The notes beneath the pieces were generated by a model that saw nothing but the letters and a program-made list of their open reading frames with translations, was not told the DNA's origin and made no database searches. The position numbers and the translations under genes are program-made. Shown here one piece after another: positions 51,362 to 60,718 of a stretch of 64,000 nt of DNA (position 1 is the first letter of the stretch; the number at the start of each line of letters is the position of its first letter). Origin of the DNA: Candidatus Gastranaerophilales bacterium (lineage in GTDB: Bacteria > Cyanobacteriota > Vampirovibrionia > Gastranaerophilales > Gastranaerophilaceae); contig CALUQE010000005.1 in assembly GCA_944322845.1 (NCBI GenBank), forward strand, positions 1-64,000. Reading direction: 5' to 3'.

Positions 51362-53605
51362 ATGAAAATAACAAAAATTACACTATCGGAATATAAACCA
51401 TTTATACAAAATAAAAAACAAAATAATCAAACAGAGCGGGAAACTGCTGTCTCTAACACAATACAGAGCGGATACAGAGATTTTAATATAAATTTCAGGG
51501 GCAGAACTCCTGAAAACTTTTACGAGCAGGAATTTAACGTAAAATTTATGCCCGATACCATGAAAAAGTTTTTGAATGCAAATTACGAAGAAAGAAAACA
51601 CATTCCACCGGAACAGGTTATGAGTGAAAGCTTCAAATACCTTGCTGTAACAGATAATTTTTCTGACGTAAAATACGTTTATCCTGAAGAAACGTTATTT
51701 TCTAATCTACATGAAGCAAGTCTAAAAGGGCGCTCCGGCATTTTATCAGACATAAAGCTTGCAAAAGAAATGTCTGACACTCCTTTGTTGAACGACGGTA
51801 ACGACCATTTGGGAATTTATCTTTTGAAAAAAATTTATCTTGAAGGAAAAACAATAAGAGAAATTAATAAGGATTTCTACGAAAAAGATCTAAATCCGGA
51901 ATACAAAGGTATTGTAACCCAGCCTATTACATACGGAACAACCTCCGCTTACGGAATCCAGTATCCAAAGACCGATTTCTGGAACTCTTTTATTGCAACA
52001 AGAGATGAATATAAAAAATTCTTTGTAAATCTTCCGAAACAAAATAAATCAGAGCTTCAAAAAGAACTTGCCGAGCGCCGCCAGCCGCAAGCAAATAAAA
52101 TTGATGTTCAGCACAATGAGCCTCCGAAACCAAGAAAACACAGTATAAAACCCTACCAGAAAGATCAGCTCCGACGGGATATTATAAAAACAAAAGGCGA
52201 TGCTGAGGCTATTAAAACGGCTATTACCAGACGATTTAAGAAAGATGATCCCGAAGCAGCTTTTATTATAAAATACCTTAGTCCCGTAATGGCTGTAGCA
52301 GCAGACAAAATTCATCTCTCCGAAGAGATGAGAAGTTTTGTTGATGAGACAAAAGCTGAAGGAAAGAAGATTGAAAACCTCTTTGCGCAATTCTGGAAAA
52401 CGCGTCCGGAACTTCTGGAACATTATTCTACGGCAATTACCGATACCATTGAATTGTTTGAAGAAACGTACGATAGCGGCGGAGTGCTCGCAATTAACAA
52501 CGAGTATCAATTAATTACAAAAGATACAGAAAATCAAAAACCTATAGACTTTGTCTCACAAAGGTTTATTGAGCTTCTGGATTACACTCAAGCTATTGCT
52601 CCTAATCGCGAAAAGTTATACGCTATGCATGAAGAAGAACAGTCAAAATGGAACGAACACTTTCTCTGGCGTTATGGCGAGCCGGTCGTAGAACAGCCGG
52701 TTACGGAAAAACAGCCGGAGAGTACAAAGAATCCGCTTGAGCTTCTGGAAAAAAGTGCAAAAGAGAATAATGCAAAAGTTTATACACTAAGAGGTGTAAA
52801 CGGTGATATTCTCCACATTACCGCAAATTTAGACGAAACACTCGGAGATTATATAAAACACGAATTCACGGGCTTTCCTCATAAATTTGTAAATCTTGTA
52901 ATCAAAAAAGCTCTCACGAATCCGTTTATGAATGAAGATGCAAAACTGAGCTTCTCTACAATACAAATGGCTGATAAAATTGATGATGAAAGGATTCTCG
53001 GAGAAACCGAAAGAAAATATATTATGAATTCCATAACATCCGAACTGAATCCCGAGATTTCAGCAGCAAGTATGGCAACACTGGATGCACTTGCCTCACG
53101 CTCTGAATATCCGCAAAAAATCTACAGAACTGTTACTCCAAAACATTCGAAAGAGGATATCACTGAATATACAGTAACACTTCTTAAGCATATTAACGAG
53201 CCGGAATTTAATCAGGAATTAAACAGTTTGTACGATTTGTACAGAAGACCGCTTACCAATTCTGAAATAATTAAAATAACAAATATTGTACTTAATTATA
53301 TAAGAAATTTTGATACGGATTTTGCAAACTCTGAAGCCTCTATATTCTACCAAAATTATGAACTTATCAAAGGACTTTCAAATTTCAAAGAGAAGTTAAC
53401 TATGACAACAGGCAATCTGGACAAAAACTTTAAACAAGACTTCAAGAAAGTGTTCAGCGAGCACATAGCAAGTTTCTATTTTGGAAAAACGCTGTTAGAC
53501 AAACATGCTGCGCCTGCCCATATGAAAGCTAAGACAGAAGCGTTTATAAATGCTCTTTTAGGCAGTATGATTGACAAAGCCGGAAAAAACTTAAAATTAT
53601 TATAA
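51362..53605 (+). CDS. Large lineage-type protein with N-terminal N-F-R-G motif
   Basis: 747 aa, function unknown. The N-terminus (MKITKITLSEYKPF) is polar and ends in INFRGR at 43-48. The body is helical and charged, without signal peptide or membrane helices, with a proline- and basic-rich linker near 245-265 (NEPPKPRKHSIKPYQKD) and a possible second domain from about 455. CGGAGGA lies before the ATG; it is a single gene between two terminators. The size, the tag and the lack of known domains suggest a lineage-specific, perhaps exported or scaffold, protein; this is inference. Confidence 0.65.
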   Translation: MKITKITLSEYKPFIQNKKQNNQTERETAVSNTIQSGYRDFNINFRGRTPENFYEQEFNVKFMPDTMKKFLNANYEERKHIPPEQVMSESFKYLAVTDNFSDVKYVYPEETLFSNLHEASLKGRSGILSDIKLAKEMSDTPLLNDGNDHLGIYLLKKIYLEGKTIREINKDFYEKDLNPEYKGIVTQPITYGTTSAYGIQYPKTDFWNSFIATRDEYKKFFVNLPKQNKSELQKELAERRQPQANKIDVQHNEPPKPRKHSIKPYQKDQLRRDIIKTKGDAEAIKTAITRRFKKDDPEAAFIIKYLSPVMAVAADKIHLSEEMRSFVDETKAEGKKIENLFAQFWKTRPELLEHYSTAITDTIELFEETYDSGGVLAINNEYQLITKDTENQKPIDFVSQRFIELLDYTQAIAPNREKLYAMHEEEQSKWNEHFLWRYGEPVVEQPVTEKQPESTKNPLELLEKSAKENNAKVYTLRGVNGDILHITANLDETLGDYIKHEFTGFPHKFVNLVIKKALTNPFMNEDAKLSFSTIQMADKIDDERILGETERKYIMNSITSELNPEISAASMATLDALASRSEYPQKIYRTVTPKHSKEDITEYTVTLLKHINEPEFNQELNSLYDLYRRPLTNSEIIKITNIVLNYIRNFDTDFANSEASIFYQNYELIKGLSNFKEKLTMTTGNLDKNFKQDFKKVFSEHIASFYFGKTLLDKHAAPAHMKAKTEAFINALLGSMIDKAGKNLKLL

Positions 53606-53614
53606 AAAATAAAT

Positions 53615-53647
53615 AAAAAAACAGCAGAAAAATCTGCTGTTTTTTTA
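53615..53647. terminator. Bidirectional terminator before fabF
   Basis: ACAGCAGA (53621-53628) pairs with TCTGCTGT (53633-53640), extended by an A-run and a T-run, between convergent genes. Confidence 0.88.
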
Positions 53648-53665
53648 TTATTATCTTAATTTTGC

Positions 53666-54919
53666 TTATATTGCTTTAAATATCAAAGTTGCGTTGTGTC
53701 CGCCAAACCCGAATGAGTTGGAAAGAGCCGCGCGAACTTTTTTATCTCTTGCTTTATGCGGAACATAATCAAGGTTTGCAACGTGTTCGTCCTGATTGTC
53801 AAGGTTAATTGTCGGCGGAACTTTACCGTCTGTAATTGCTTTTACACAAACAATACCTTCAACAGCACCTGTTGCCCCAAGCATATGACCGTGCATACTC
53901 TTAGTAGAGCTTACTACAAGATTTTTATTATGTTCCTTGTCACCAAAAATCTTTGCAATAGCCTGAGATTCGGCAACATCACCCAGCCCTGTACTTGTTC
54001 CGTGCGGATTGATATAATCGATATCTTCCGGCTTAAGTCCTGCATCAGCCATTGCAAGTTCCATAGACTTGATTGCACCGTTGCCGTCAGGATCCGGAGC
54101 TACCATATCGTAAGCATCGGCAGATTGTCCGTAACCTACGATTTCTGCATAAATATGAGCACCGCGTTTTTTAGCAAGTTCATATTCTTCAAGAACAAGA
54201 ACTCCGGCACCTTCACCCATTACAAACCCGTCTCTGTCTTTGTCATAAGGTCTTGATGCTTTTTCAGGTTCATCATTCCTTTTTGACAGGGTTCTTGCAG
54301 CAGTAAATGCTCCGATACCTAATGTAGTAATTGTAGCTTCGCAGCCTCCGGCAACCATTACATCAGCATCACCGTACTGAATTGTTCTAAAGGCATCACC
54401 AATTGAGTGAGAACCGGTTGCACAGGCCGAAACCACGGCTTTATTTACACCTTTATATCCGTGTTTCATTGAAACTCTTCCTGATGCCATGTCAACAATC
54501 AGCATCGGAACTGTAAACGGAGAACCTTTTGTAGGTCCTTTTTCTATCATCGCAATATGGTTTTTTTCAAAAGTTTTAAAACCACCGGCTGCAGAACTTA
54601 CAATAACACCGATTCTGTATGGATCGATTCCAGCTTCGTCAAGTTTTGCATCGGCAATAGCTTCATCTGCTGCCACCATTGCAAACTGGGTGAATCTATC
54701 CATTCTTTTAGCGTCTTTTGAATCCATATAATCTTCAGGATTGAAATCTTTATCTTTGATTTCAGCCGCAATCTTTACGGTATGTCTTTCCGTGTCAATT
54801 GCTTCAATCAAAGAAACACCGCTTTTGCCGTTCAGCATTGAACTCCAAAATTTATCAACACCGATACCGCAAGGTGTAACTGCTCCCATCCCTGTTATTA
54901 CAACTCTTCGTTTTGTCAT
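53666..54919 (-). CDS. fabF: Beta-ketoacyl-ACP synthase II
   Basis: 417 aa. It elongates acyl-ACP with malonyl-ACP. The catalytic triad is seen as C in VVSACATGSHS (about 167), H in NPHGTSTGLGD (about 307) and H in SMHGHMLGATGA (about 344). RRVVITGMGAVTPCG opens the protein. It follows acpP by 128 bases with a weak hairpin between (54995-55028), so it is probably partly coexpressed. Confidence 0.97.
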   Translation of the reverse strand: MTKRRVVITGMGAVTPCGIGVDKFWSSMLNGKSGVSLIEAIDTERHTVKIAAEIKDKDFNPEDYMDSKDAKRMDRFTQFAMVAADEAIADAKLDEAGIDPYRIGVIVSSAAGGFKTFEKNHIAMIEKGPTKGSPFTVPMLIVDMASGRVSMKHGYKGVNKAVVSACATGSHSIGDAFRTIQYGDADVMVAGGCEATITTLGIGAFTAARTLSKRNDEPEKASRPYDKDRDGFVMGEGAGVLVLEEYELAKKRGAHIYAEIVGYGQSADAYDMVAPDPDGNGAIKSMELAMADAGLKPEDIDYINPHGTSTGLGDVAESQAIAKIFGDKEHNKNLVVSSTKSMHGHMLGATGAVEGIVCVKAITDGKVPPTINLDNQDEHVANLDYVPHKARDKKVRAALSNSFGFGGHNATLIFKAI

Positions 54920-55047
54920 ATTCCTATTCCCTTAAAATCAAAATGTTTAACCTTTGTAACAATACATATTAAAGCACCGGTTAATACATATAATAAGAGG
55001 GCGGAAATATACAAATTCTCACCCTCTTAATAAAATTTCAAATATTA

Positions 55048-55278
55048 CTATGAGTGTGAATCAATGTAGTTAACTGCATCTTGAACTGTTTGAATTTTTT
55101 CAGCTTCTTCATCAGGAATTTCGCAACCGAATTCTTCTTCAAAAGCCATAACTAATTCAACAGTATCTAAAGAATCAGCACCTAAATCAGCAGTGAAGCT
55201 TGCTTCAGGAGTAACTAAAGCTTCATCGCAGCTTAATTGGTCAACTACAACTTTTTTAACTTTCTCAAATGTGCTCAT
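55048..55278 (-). CDS. acpP: Acyl carrier protein
   Basis: 76 aa acidic housekeeping carrier for fatty acid synthesis. The phosphopantetheine serine is S36 in [12 protein letters not shown]. The ATG at 55278 has GAGGA upstream and gives the standard length; the frame to 55296 does not. It lies upstream of fabF and is separated from fabG by a terminator and a 370-base gap, so it has its own promoter. Confidence 0.96.
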   Translation of the reverse strand: MSTFEKVKKVVVDQLSCDEALVTPEASFTADLGADSLDTVELVMAFEEEFGCEIPDEEAEKIQTVQDAVNYIDSHS

Positions 55279-55461
55279 GTTTTTTATCCTCTTCATTTAT
55301 GTGTAATACACTATTCTATTAAATTATACTATTTCAAGATAATTTTGCAATTAATTTCAAAAATTGTTACACTTTTAAGGGAAATGTAACAAAATTATCA
55401 GCTATATAATAGCAATTTTTTTTATTTACAAACTTTAATGGAAAAAAAGGGGTACAATTAA

Positions 55462-55587
55462 ATGATCTTGAATTTAATAAATAATTCTTATTACATTAAT
55501 ACGTCTTTTAGTTCCAGACGTATAAATATTTCAACAAAGACTTATATTAAAAAACTACGAAATTTTGGCTTAAAAACAAAAGATTAA
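55462..55587 (+). CDS. Possible 41-aa small protein
   Basis: A small open frame in the acpP-fabG gap, on the opposite strand to both. AAAGGGG lies nine bases before the ATG, a good ribosome site. The product is basic and polar, with YINTSFSSRR at about 11-20 and KKLRNFGLKTKD at the end. A terminator hairpin (55602-55634) follows the stop. TATAAT near 55405 could be its promoter. It could be chance; the codon content is AT-rich like the spacer. Confidence 0.35.
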   Translation: MILNLINNSYYINTSFSSRRINISTKTYIKKLRNFGLKTKD

Positions 55588-55601
55588 AATTCTATAAACA
55601 A

Positions 55602-55634
55602 AATGTAGCCTGAATATAATATTCAGGCTACATT
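55602..55634. terminator. Terminator after fabG
   Basis: A 16-bp perfect stem beginning AATGTAGCCTGAATAT with a one-base centre (effective loop a few bases), with T-rich flanks both ways. It ends the fabG operon and would also end the small rightward frame. Confidence 0.85.
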
Positions 55635-55650
55635 AATATAAAAACTTATA

Positions 55651-56382
55651 TTAAATCATCAAACCGCCGGCTACTTCGATTGCCTGACCTGTTACATAAT
55701 CAGTATCGAGTGCTAAGAATTTAACAACCTTAGCGATATCTTCAGGAGTACCAAGTCTCTTCATCGGAATAGCCTTCAAATATTCGTCAATGTTAGCCAA
55801 ATCGTGAGTCATAGCTGTCTGGATGAAGCCGGGGCATACTGCGTTAACTCTGATACCGCGTGAGCCGAATTCTTTTGCAAGAGTCTGGGTCAAACCAATT
55901 AAACCTGCTTTAGAAGCTGAGTAGTTTGCCTGACCGGCATTACCGTGACGTCCTACAATACTTGACATATTGATGATTGAACCCTGACGAGCTTTCATCA
56001 TATACTTAATTACAGCATGAGTTACGCAATAAGCCGAAGTTAAGTTAATCTTGATAACTCTTTCCCACTGTTCCATATCCATTCGTACAAAAAGACCGTC
56101 TTTTGTAATACCCGCATTGTTAAGCAGGATATCAATTTTGCCGTGTTCAGCTATCATTTTGTCAACATTTTCCTGAACAGCTTTGTCATCAGAAACGTCA
56201 AAACTGTAAAAATAAGCATTAACTCCGCAAGCTTTGATTTCATCCAAAGCCGGTTTAGCTTTTTCAGCGTCGCAGATATCGTTGATAATAATATCGCATC
56301 CTGCTTTTGCAAGTTCAATAGCACAAGCTAAGCCGATACCGCGTGACCCGCCTGTAATTAAAGCAATTTTTCTTTCACCCAT
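55651..56382 (-). CDS. fabG: 3-oxoacyl-ACP reductase
   Basis: 243 aa short-chain dehydrogenase. NADPH motif ALITGGSRGIGLACA, LLNNAGITKDG, catalytic S about 137 (INMSSIVG) and Y-x3-K in QANYSASKAGLIG. It reduces beta-ketoacyl-ACP. GGAG lies seven bases before the ATG. It is the last gene of the rpmF-plsX-fabH-fabD-fabG operon. Confidence 0.96.
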   Translation of the reverse strand: MGERKIALITGGSRGIGLACAIELAKAGCDIIINDICDAEKAKPALDEIKACGVNAYFYSFDVSDDKAVQENVDKMIAEHGKIDILLNNAGITKDGLFVRMDMEQWERVIKINLTSAYCVTHAVIKYMMKARQGSIINMSSIVGRHGNAGQANYSASKAGLIGLTQTLAKEFGSRGIRVNAVCPGFIQTAMTHDLANIDEYLKAIPMKRLGTPEDIAKVVKFLALDTDYVTGQAIEVAGGLMI

Positions 56383-56423
56383 TCATTTTCTCCTTTTTCT
56401 ACTTATTACAAGATTAATCAAAT

Positions 56424-56909
56424 TTATTTATTATCTTGATTCTTATTTTTTTTCTTTTGAACCTTTATTTTCGGCCCTTCAAACGAAAGTTTACAATATT
56501 CCGGATTGTTATTTATCTCATCAACATATTCTTTGGTAGACCCGCCGGATATTGCATATTTTTTTGCAACATCCATTGGAACCAGACAGCTCAAGCAATA
56601 TGAAACACTATATTTTTCAAATGAACACTTATTTCCGTCTTTTCCGAAAATTACATAGTTTGTACCATCCTCAGAGGCAATATTAACAGGTGTGCAAGTT
56701 GTAAGTTTCGGATAAAAGGCTTTTTCAACTTCCTGAATACTTGCCAATTTCTGGACTGCAGGAGCTCCTTTTAACTTTACATCAAACTGGCGTCTTTCAA
56801 ATCTTGCCACCGCATCCAATTCTTCTTTATGAAAGCGATACTCATACACCACACGGATTATGCCGACTATTACAAGTACACCTAATAAGACATATATAAC
56901 TTTTTTCAT
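56424..56909 (-). CDS. Single-pass membrane protein in the fab operon
   Basis: 161 aa, not recognised. One N-terminal transmembrane helix (about 4-22) anchors a soluble, presumably periplasmic domain with cysteines in LTTCTPVN, NKCSFEK, SYCLSCLVP and EYCKLSF, enough for disulfides. The tail is lysine-rich (KVQKKKNKNQDNK). It sits between fabD (7 bases) and fabG (41 bases) and is clearly cotranscribed. Pairing with another such gene at 57978 suggests a lineage-specific envelope protein. Confidence 0.65.
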   Translation of the reverse strand: MKKVIYVLLGVLVIVGIIRVVYEYRFHKEELDAVARFERRQFDVKLKGAPAVQKLASIQEVEKAFYPKLTTCTPVNIASEDGTNYVIFGKDGNKCSFEKYSVSYCLSCLVPMDVAKKYAISGGSTKEYVDEINNNPEYCKLSFEGPKIKVQKKKNKNQDNK

Positions 56910-56916
56910 TTATTTT

Positions 56917-57864
56917 CTACACTCCTGCCATTTGTTCTTTTAATGCTAAAACTGTTGACTCAAGAGAAGCCTTATCAAAAATATTATAAACAGAAGCTTC
57001 CGGAACAATCTTTTTGTTCAAACCTGCAAGAACCTTGCCCGGTCCGATTTCGATAAATGTATCAACACCTTCTTCAACCATTTTTTGAATAGTTTGAGTC
57101 CAGTGGACTGATGATGAAATCTGCTGAGGCATTTTGGATCTAAAATCATCCGAACTTGTTGTGATTTGAGCATCAACATTTGTTATTACAGGAGTTTTTG
57201 CATCATTTAGTTCAAGAGTTGAAACAAAAGAAGCAAATTCTTCGCCGGCTTTTTCCATAAATTTGGAGTGGAAAGCGCCTGAAACTGCAAGAGGCACAAC
57301 TCTTCTTACGCCGTTTGCAAGCATGTAATCACCGGCAGCTTTTACAGCTTCTGAATCGCCTGTAATTACAACCTGAGCCGGTGAGTTATAATTTGCAACA
57401 TCAACGTAACCGACCTTAGAGCCGGCTTCCAAACCTGCTTTTAACTGCTCTTCGCTTGCGTTCAAAATTGCAGCCATACTTCCGCCTTTTGTCTGCCCCA
57501 TCAAGTCAGCTCTTTTTTGAATTGCTTTTAAGGTAGTCTCAAGATTCATTACTCCAGCAGTATACATTGCACAATATTCACCAAGGCTATGTCCTGCAAC
57601 AAAATCCGGTGTAATATTCAATTGTGACTTGAAAGCCTCAAGAGCAGCAATTGAAGTTGTTACAATTGCAGGCTGCGTATTAACGGTTTGTTTCAAATCC
57701 TCTTCAGGACCTTCAAAACAAATTGTTGAAATGCTTTTGCCTAAAACTCTGTCAGCAGAATCATAAACACTCTTAGCTTCCGCAAAACTCTCATACAAAT
57801 CTTTTCCCATTCCGACAGACTGTGAACCCTGTCCCGGAAATAAAAACGCAATCTTTTTAACCAT
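56917..57864 (-). CDS. fabD: Malonyl-CoA:ACP transacylase
   Basis: 315 aa. It loads malonate on ACP. FLFPGQGSQSVGMG, the nucleophile in GHSLGEYCAMY (S about 93), the R in KRADLMGQ, and the catalytic H in VSGAFHSKFM are present. AAGGAG before the ATG at 57864 decides the start; the longer frame to 57900 lacks one. It has the usual fab neighbours. Confidence 0.97.
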   Translation of the reverse strand: MVKKIAFLFPGQGSQSVGMGKDLYESFAEAKSVYDSADRVLGKSISTICFEGPEEDLKQTVNTQPAIVTTSIAALEAFKSQLNITPDFVAGHSLGEYCAMYTAGVMNLETTLKAIQKRADLMGQTKGGSMAAILNASEEQLKAGLEAGSKVGYVDVANYNSPAQVVITGDSEAVKAAGDYMLANGVRRVVPLAVSGAFHSKFMEKAGEEFASFVSTLELNDAKTPVITNVDAQITTSSDDFRSKMPQQISSSVHWTQTIQKMVEEGVDTFIEIGPGKVLAGLNKKIVPEASVYNIFDKASLESTVLALKEQMAGV

Positions 57865-57977
57865 ATTATACTCCTTATTAAATTTTTCTTTTTCCCTCAT
57901 ATCGCTTCCGGTTTGTAATCTTACATCAGAATTTATTACATTTTCCGGAGTTATTGTTAGGCAATGCCTGGCCTACA

Positions 57978-58421
57978 TTATTTTTTATTTTTAAAACTCA
58001 ACTTACCACCTGTTTTAGGGGCATATAGATCTATCCTTATTTTTTTGGTTGTAGGTTCTTCCATATATGACATTATCTCATTTGCAGTTTTTTTACAATT
58101 CTGTAACGAATCAAAAGTATCTACAGTCTTTGAAGCAAATGTACTTCCTTCAACTGTTGATAAAATATAGGTTACATATTGTAAGCCAGATTTTCTATGA
58201 GAACGATACGTGGTAACATTACAATATAATTTAGTTTGATCCAAACGTACACTCTTTTTTATCTGATCAGTGTTTGTTAATTTATTTGTGTAATGTGATT
58301 CATATAAAAATTTTACACCGGGTAATACTTGACAAGTTATATACCTACCGGAAAAAGTAGAATAATAAAGTATACCCCCTATAAGCAATAAAATTAAAAC
58401 TGTTATTAATTTATTTATCAT
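57978..58421 (-). CDS. Single-pass membrane protein between fabH and fabD
   Basis: 147 aa, not recognised. One N-terminal helix (about 3-19: LITVLILLLIGGILYYS) and a probable periplasmic domain with three cysteines (ITCQVLPG, LYCNVTTY, QNCKKT). The basic tail KKIRIDLYAPKTGGKLSFKNKK resembles in character the tail of the other inserted protein at 56424. AGGAG precedes the ATG at 58421. It is flanked by gaps of about 115 bases, so expression may differ from the fab genes. Confidence 0.65.
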   Translation of the reverse strand: MINKLITVLILLLIGGILYYSTFSGRYITCQVLPGVKFLYESHYTNKLTNTDQIKKSVRLDQTKLYCNVTTYRSHRKSGLQYVTYILSTVEGSTFASKTVDTFDSLQNCKKTANEIMSYMEEPTTKKIRIDLYAPKTGGKLSFKNKK

Positions 58422-58541
58422 AAGATCTCCTGGTTTTATCAACTAAACCTGCTCGTCTACAACTTTAACTAAACGCTTTGTTCTGTTAATAAACAAATTT
58501 ATAGTATATCTGTTTATCAACCCGACAATAGTCTTTTTAAC

Positions 58542-59552
58542 TTAGCAGATGCCTTCTCTAAGTCTTACAATAGCTCCGCCCCAGGTCATGCCTGCACCGA
58601 AGCCGCAAAGTACGGCAGTTGTTCCGAGCTTAACTTTGCCTTTCTCTACACTTTCTGCAAGAGCAAGCGGAATTGAAGCCGCAGAAGTGTTTCCGTAATA
58701 CTTGATATTAGTTACAACCTTGTCATCTGAATATCCGAGTCTTTCCTGGACAGCCTGAATAATTCTTATATTTGCCTGGTGAGGTATAAGATAATCAATG
58801 TCTTCAGCCCTCATCCCTGCATTTGCAATAAGATTTTCCACATAATGCGGAAGAATTTTCGCAACAAAAGCATAAACACCTTTACCGTTCATCCTGATTC
58901 CTTTTGGCTTCGGCTCATACTGCTCAACAAGAGGACAATTTTTGCCGTCAAAAGAAAGTTCGATTAAATCGCCGATATGCCCGTCCGACTTGATATCAAT
59001 TGCAATAACATCATCAACTCCGTCATCTGATGCTGTTACAACCATTGCGCCTGCTGCGTCTCCGAAAAGAATTGAAGTTGCTCTATCTTCCCAGTTTACA
59101 AGGCGGGAATTGTTATCTGTCGCAACAATCAAAATCTTTTTATACATGCCTGATGCAATGTATGCTTTTGCGATACTTAAACCGTAAATTAAACCTGTGC
59201 AGGCAGCCGTAATATCAAAAGCAGGAATTTGAGCGGAAATCCCGAGTCTTGCCTGAATATGACAGGCTATTGCAGGATACAAATCCGGCGGAGCAGAAGA
59301 AGCCGCCAAAATTAAATCAAGCTCCTCCGGCTTAATTTTTGCTTTGTCCAAAGCTCTTTGAGCTGCTTCAAATCCCAGATCAATCGCATTCTGTTCACCT
59401 GAAACCACACGTCGTTCTTTGATTCCGGTTCTTGTATAAATCCATTCATCTGAAGTATCATATAATTTTGTTAAATCGTCATTAGTAATAACCGTTTCTG
59501 GCAAACTGTACCCGATACCGGCAATTTTTAAAGGAATTAAATTATTTCCCAT
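58542..59552 (-). CDS. fabH: Beta-ketoacyl-ACP synthase III
   Basis: 336 aa. It starts fatty acid synthesis from acetyl-CoA. Triad: C in DITAACTGLIYG (about 114), H in LIPHQANIRI (about 256) and N in YYGNTSAASIP (about 286). GAGGAG lies before the ATG. It follows plsX by 76 bases with a small hairpin (CCGGCA/TGCCGG, 59593-59612) between. Confidence 0.97.
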   Translation of the reverse strand: MGNNLIPLKIAGIGYSLPETVITNDDLTKLYDTSDEWIYTRTGIKERRVVSGEQNAIDLGFEAAQRALDKAKIKPEELDLILAASSAPPDLYPAIACHIQARLGISAQIPAFDITAACTGLIYGLSIAKAYIASGMYKKILIVATDNNSRLVNWEDRATSILFGDAAGAMVVTASDDGVDDVIAIDIKSDGHIGDLIELSFDGKNCPLVEQYEPKPKGIRMNGKGVYAFVAKILPHYVENLIANAGMRAEDIDYLIPHQANIRIIQAVQERLGYSDDKVVTNIKYYGNTSAASIPLALAESVEKGKVKLGTTAVLCGFGAGMTWGGAIVRLREGIC

Positions 59553-59628
59553 TTATTAATTACTCCTCTTACCTTTCAGAAATAAAGTTAATCCGGCACG
59601 CAAGCATGCCGGAATTACACTTATAAAA

Positions 59629-60684
59629 CTATACACCGATTGATTCGGAAATTTTGCTGTTTACACCCTTTTCAACCGCTTCTTTTGCAACTCTTACAGC
59701 CTTTTTGATAGCGTAAGCTCTGCTTCTTCCATGAGAAATTACCGTAATACCCTTAACGCCTAAAAGAAGTGCGCCGCCGTATTCTTCGTAATTAATTTTC
59801 TCATAAATTCTTTTCATAAACGGTTTAGCTAAAAGCCCGATTACCATACCTAAGAAATCTGACTTAAATTCGCTCTTTATCATTTTGAATAATAATGAAG
59901 AAGTACCTTCCGTAACTTTTAATACAACGTTACCGACAAAACCGTCGCAAACAACGACATCACAAACATTGAGGAATAATTCTCTTCCCTCAACATTGCC
60001 CATAAAGTTAAATCTTTCTTTTTCTTCTTCCAGAATATTATACGTGCTCTGTGCAAGCTCGTTTCCTTTTCCGGCTTCTTCACCGATATTTAAAACGCCT
60101 ACACGAGGTTTTTCAATCCCGAGAACATTCTTAGAAAAAGTCATGCCCATAATTGCAAACTGTTTAAGCATTTGAGGCGTACAGTTGCTGTTGGCACCGG
60201 CATCAATAATTACAATCGGTTTTTTCATCGTTGGCAAAGTAACTGCAATTGCCGGTCTGTCGATACCCGGAATTCTTCCAAGACCAAACAGACTTGATGC
60301 CATAGCAGCACCGGTAGAACCGGCTGCAACAAGAGCATCTGAGCTTCCTGTTGCAACTGAATTTACCGACAAAACTATTGAAGAGTTTTTCTTTTTACGA
60401 ATAGCCTGACCAGGAGCCTCACCCATTTCGATTATTTCAGAAGCGTGAGTTATCTTGATATCAAGTGATTTTACATCAACCCTGACTCTTCTTTTTCTGC
60501 CGGCTTTACCACAATCGGATAAAAATCCCTCCTGCTGTATTACTTCCAAACAGTGTTCAATTCTGTCCTGCTTACCGACTAACTCTAACGCCACACCGTA
60601 ATCTGCCGCAGCCCATACTGCCCCTGCAACAATCTCAAACGGCGCATGGTCACCCCCCATTGCATCTATAGCTATTCTTGTCAT
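59629..60684 (-). CDS. plsX: Phosphate acyltransferase PlsX
   Basis: 351 aa. It converts acyl-ACP to acyl-phosphate for phospholipid synthesis. RIAIDAMGGDHAPFEIV opens the protein; DALVAAGSTGAAMASS, GANSNCTPQML and VCDGFVGNVVLKVTEG are family blocks. The ATG at 60684 is five bases from GAGGG; the GTG at 60690 is less likely. rpmF-plsX-fabH is a common bacterial order. Confidence 0.97.
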   Translation of the reverse strand: MTRIAIDAMGGDHAPFEIVAGAVWAAADYGVALELVGKQDRIEHCLEVIQQEGFLSDCGKAGRKRRVRVDVKSLDIKITHASEIIEMGEAPGQAIRKKKNSSIVLSVNSVATGSSDALVAAGSTGAAMASSLFGLGRIPGIDRPAIAVTLPTMKKPIVIIDAGANSNCTPQMLKQFAIMGMTFSKNVLGIEKPRVGVLNIGEEAGKGNELAQSTYNILEEEKERFNFMGNVEGRELFLNVCDVVVCDGFVGNVVLKVTEGTSSLLFKMIKSEFKSDFLGMVIGLLAKPFMKRIYEKINYEEYGGALLLGVKGITVISHGRSRAYAIKKAVRVAKEAVEKGVNSKISESIGV

Positions 60685-60718
60685 TCTCACCCTCTATATT
60701 CTTACTTCAAAGCTAAAA

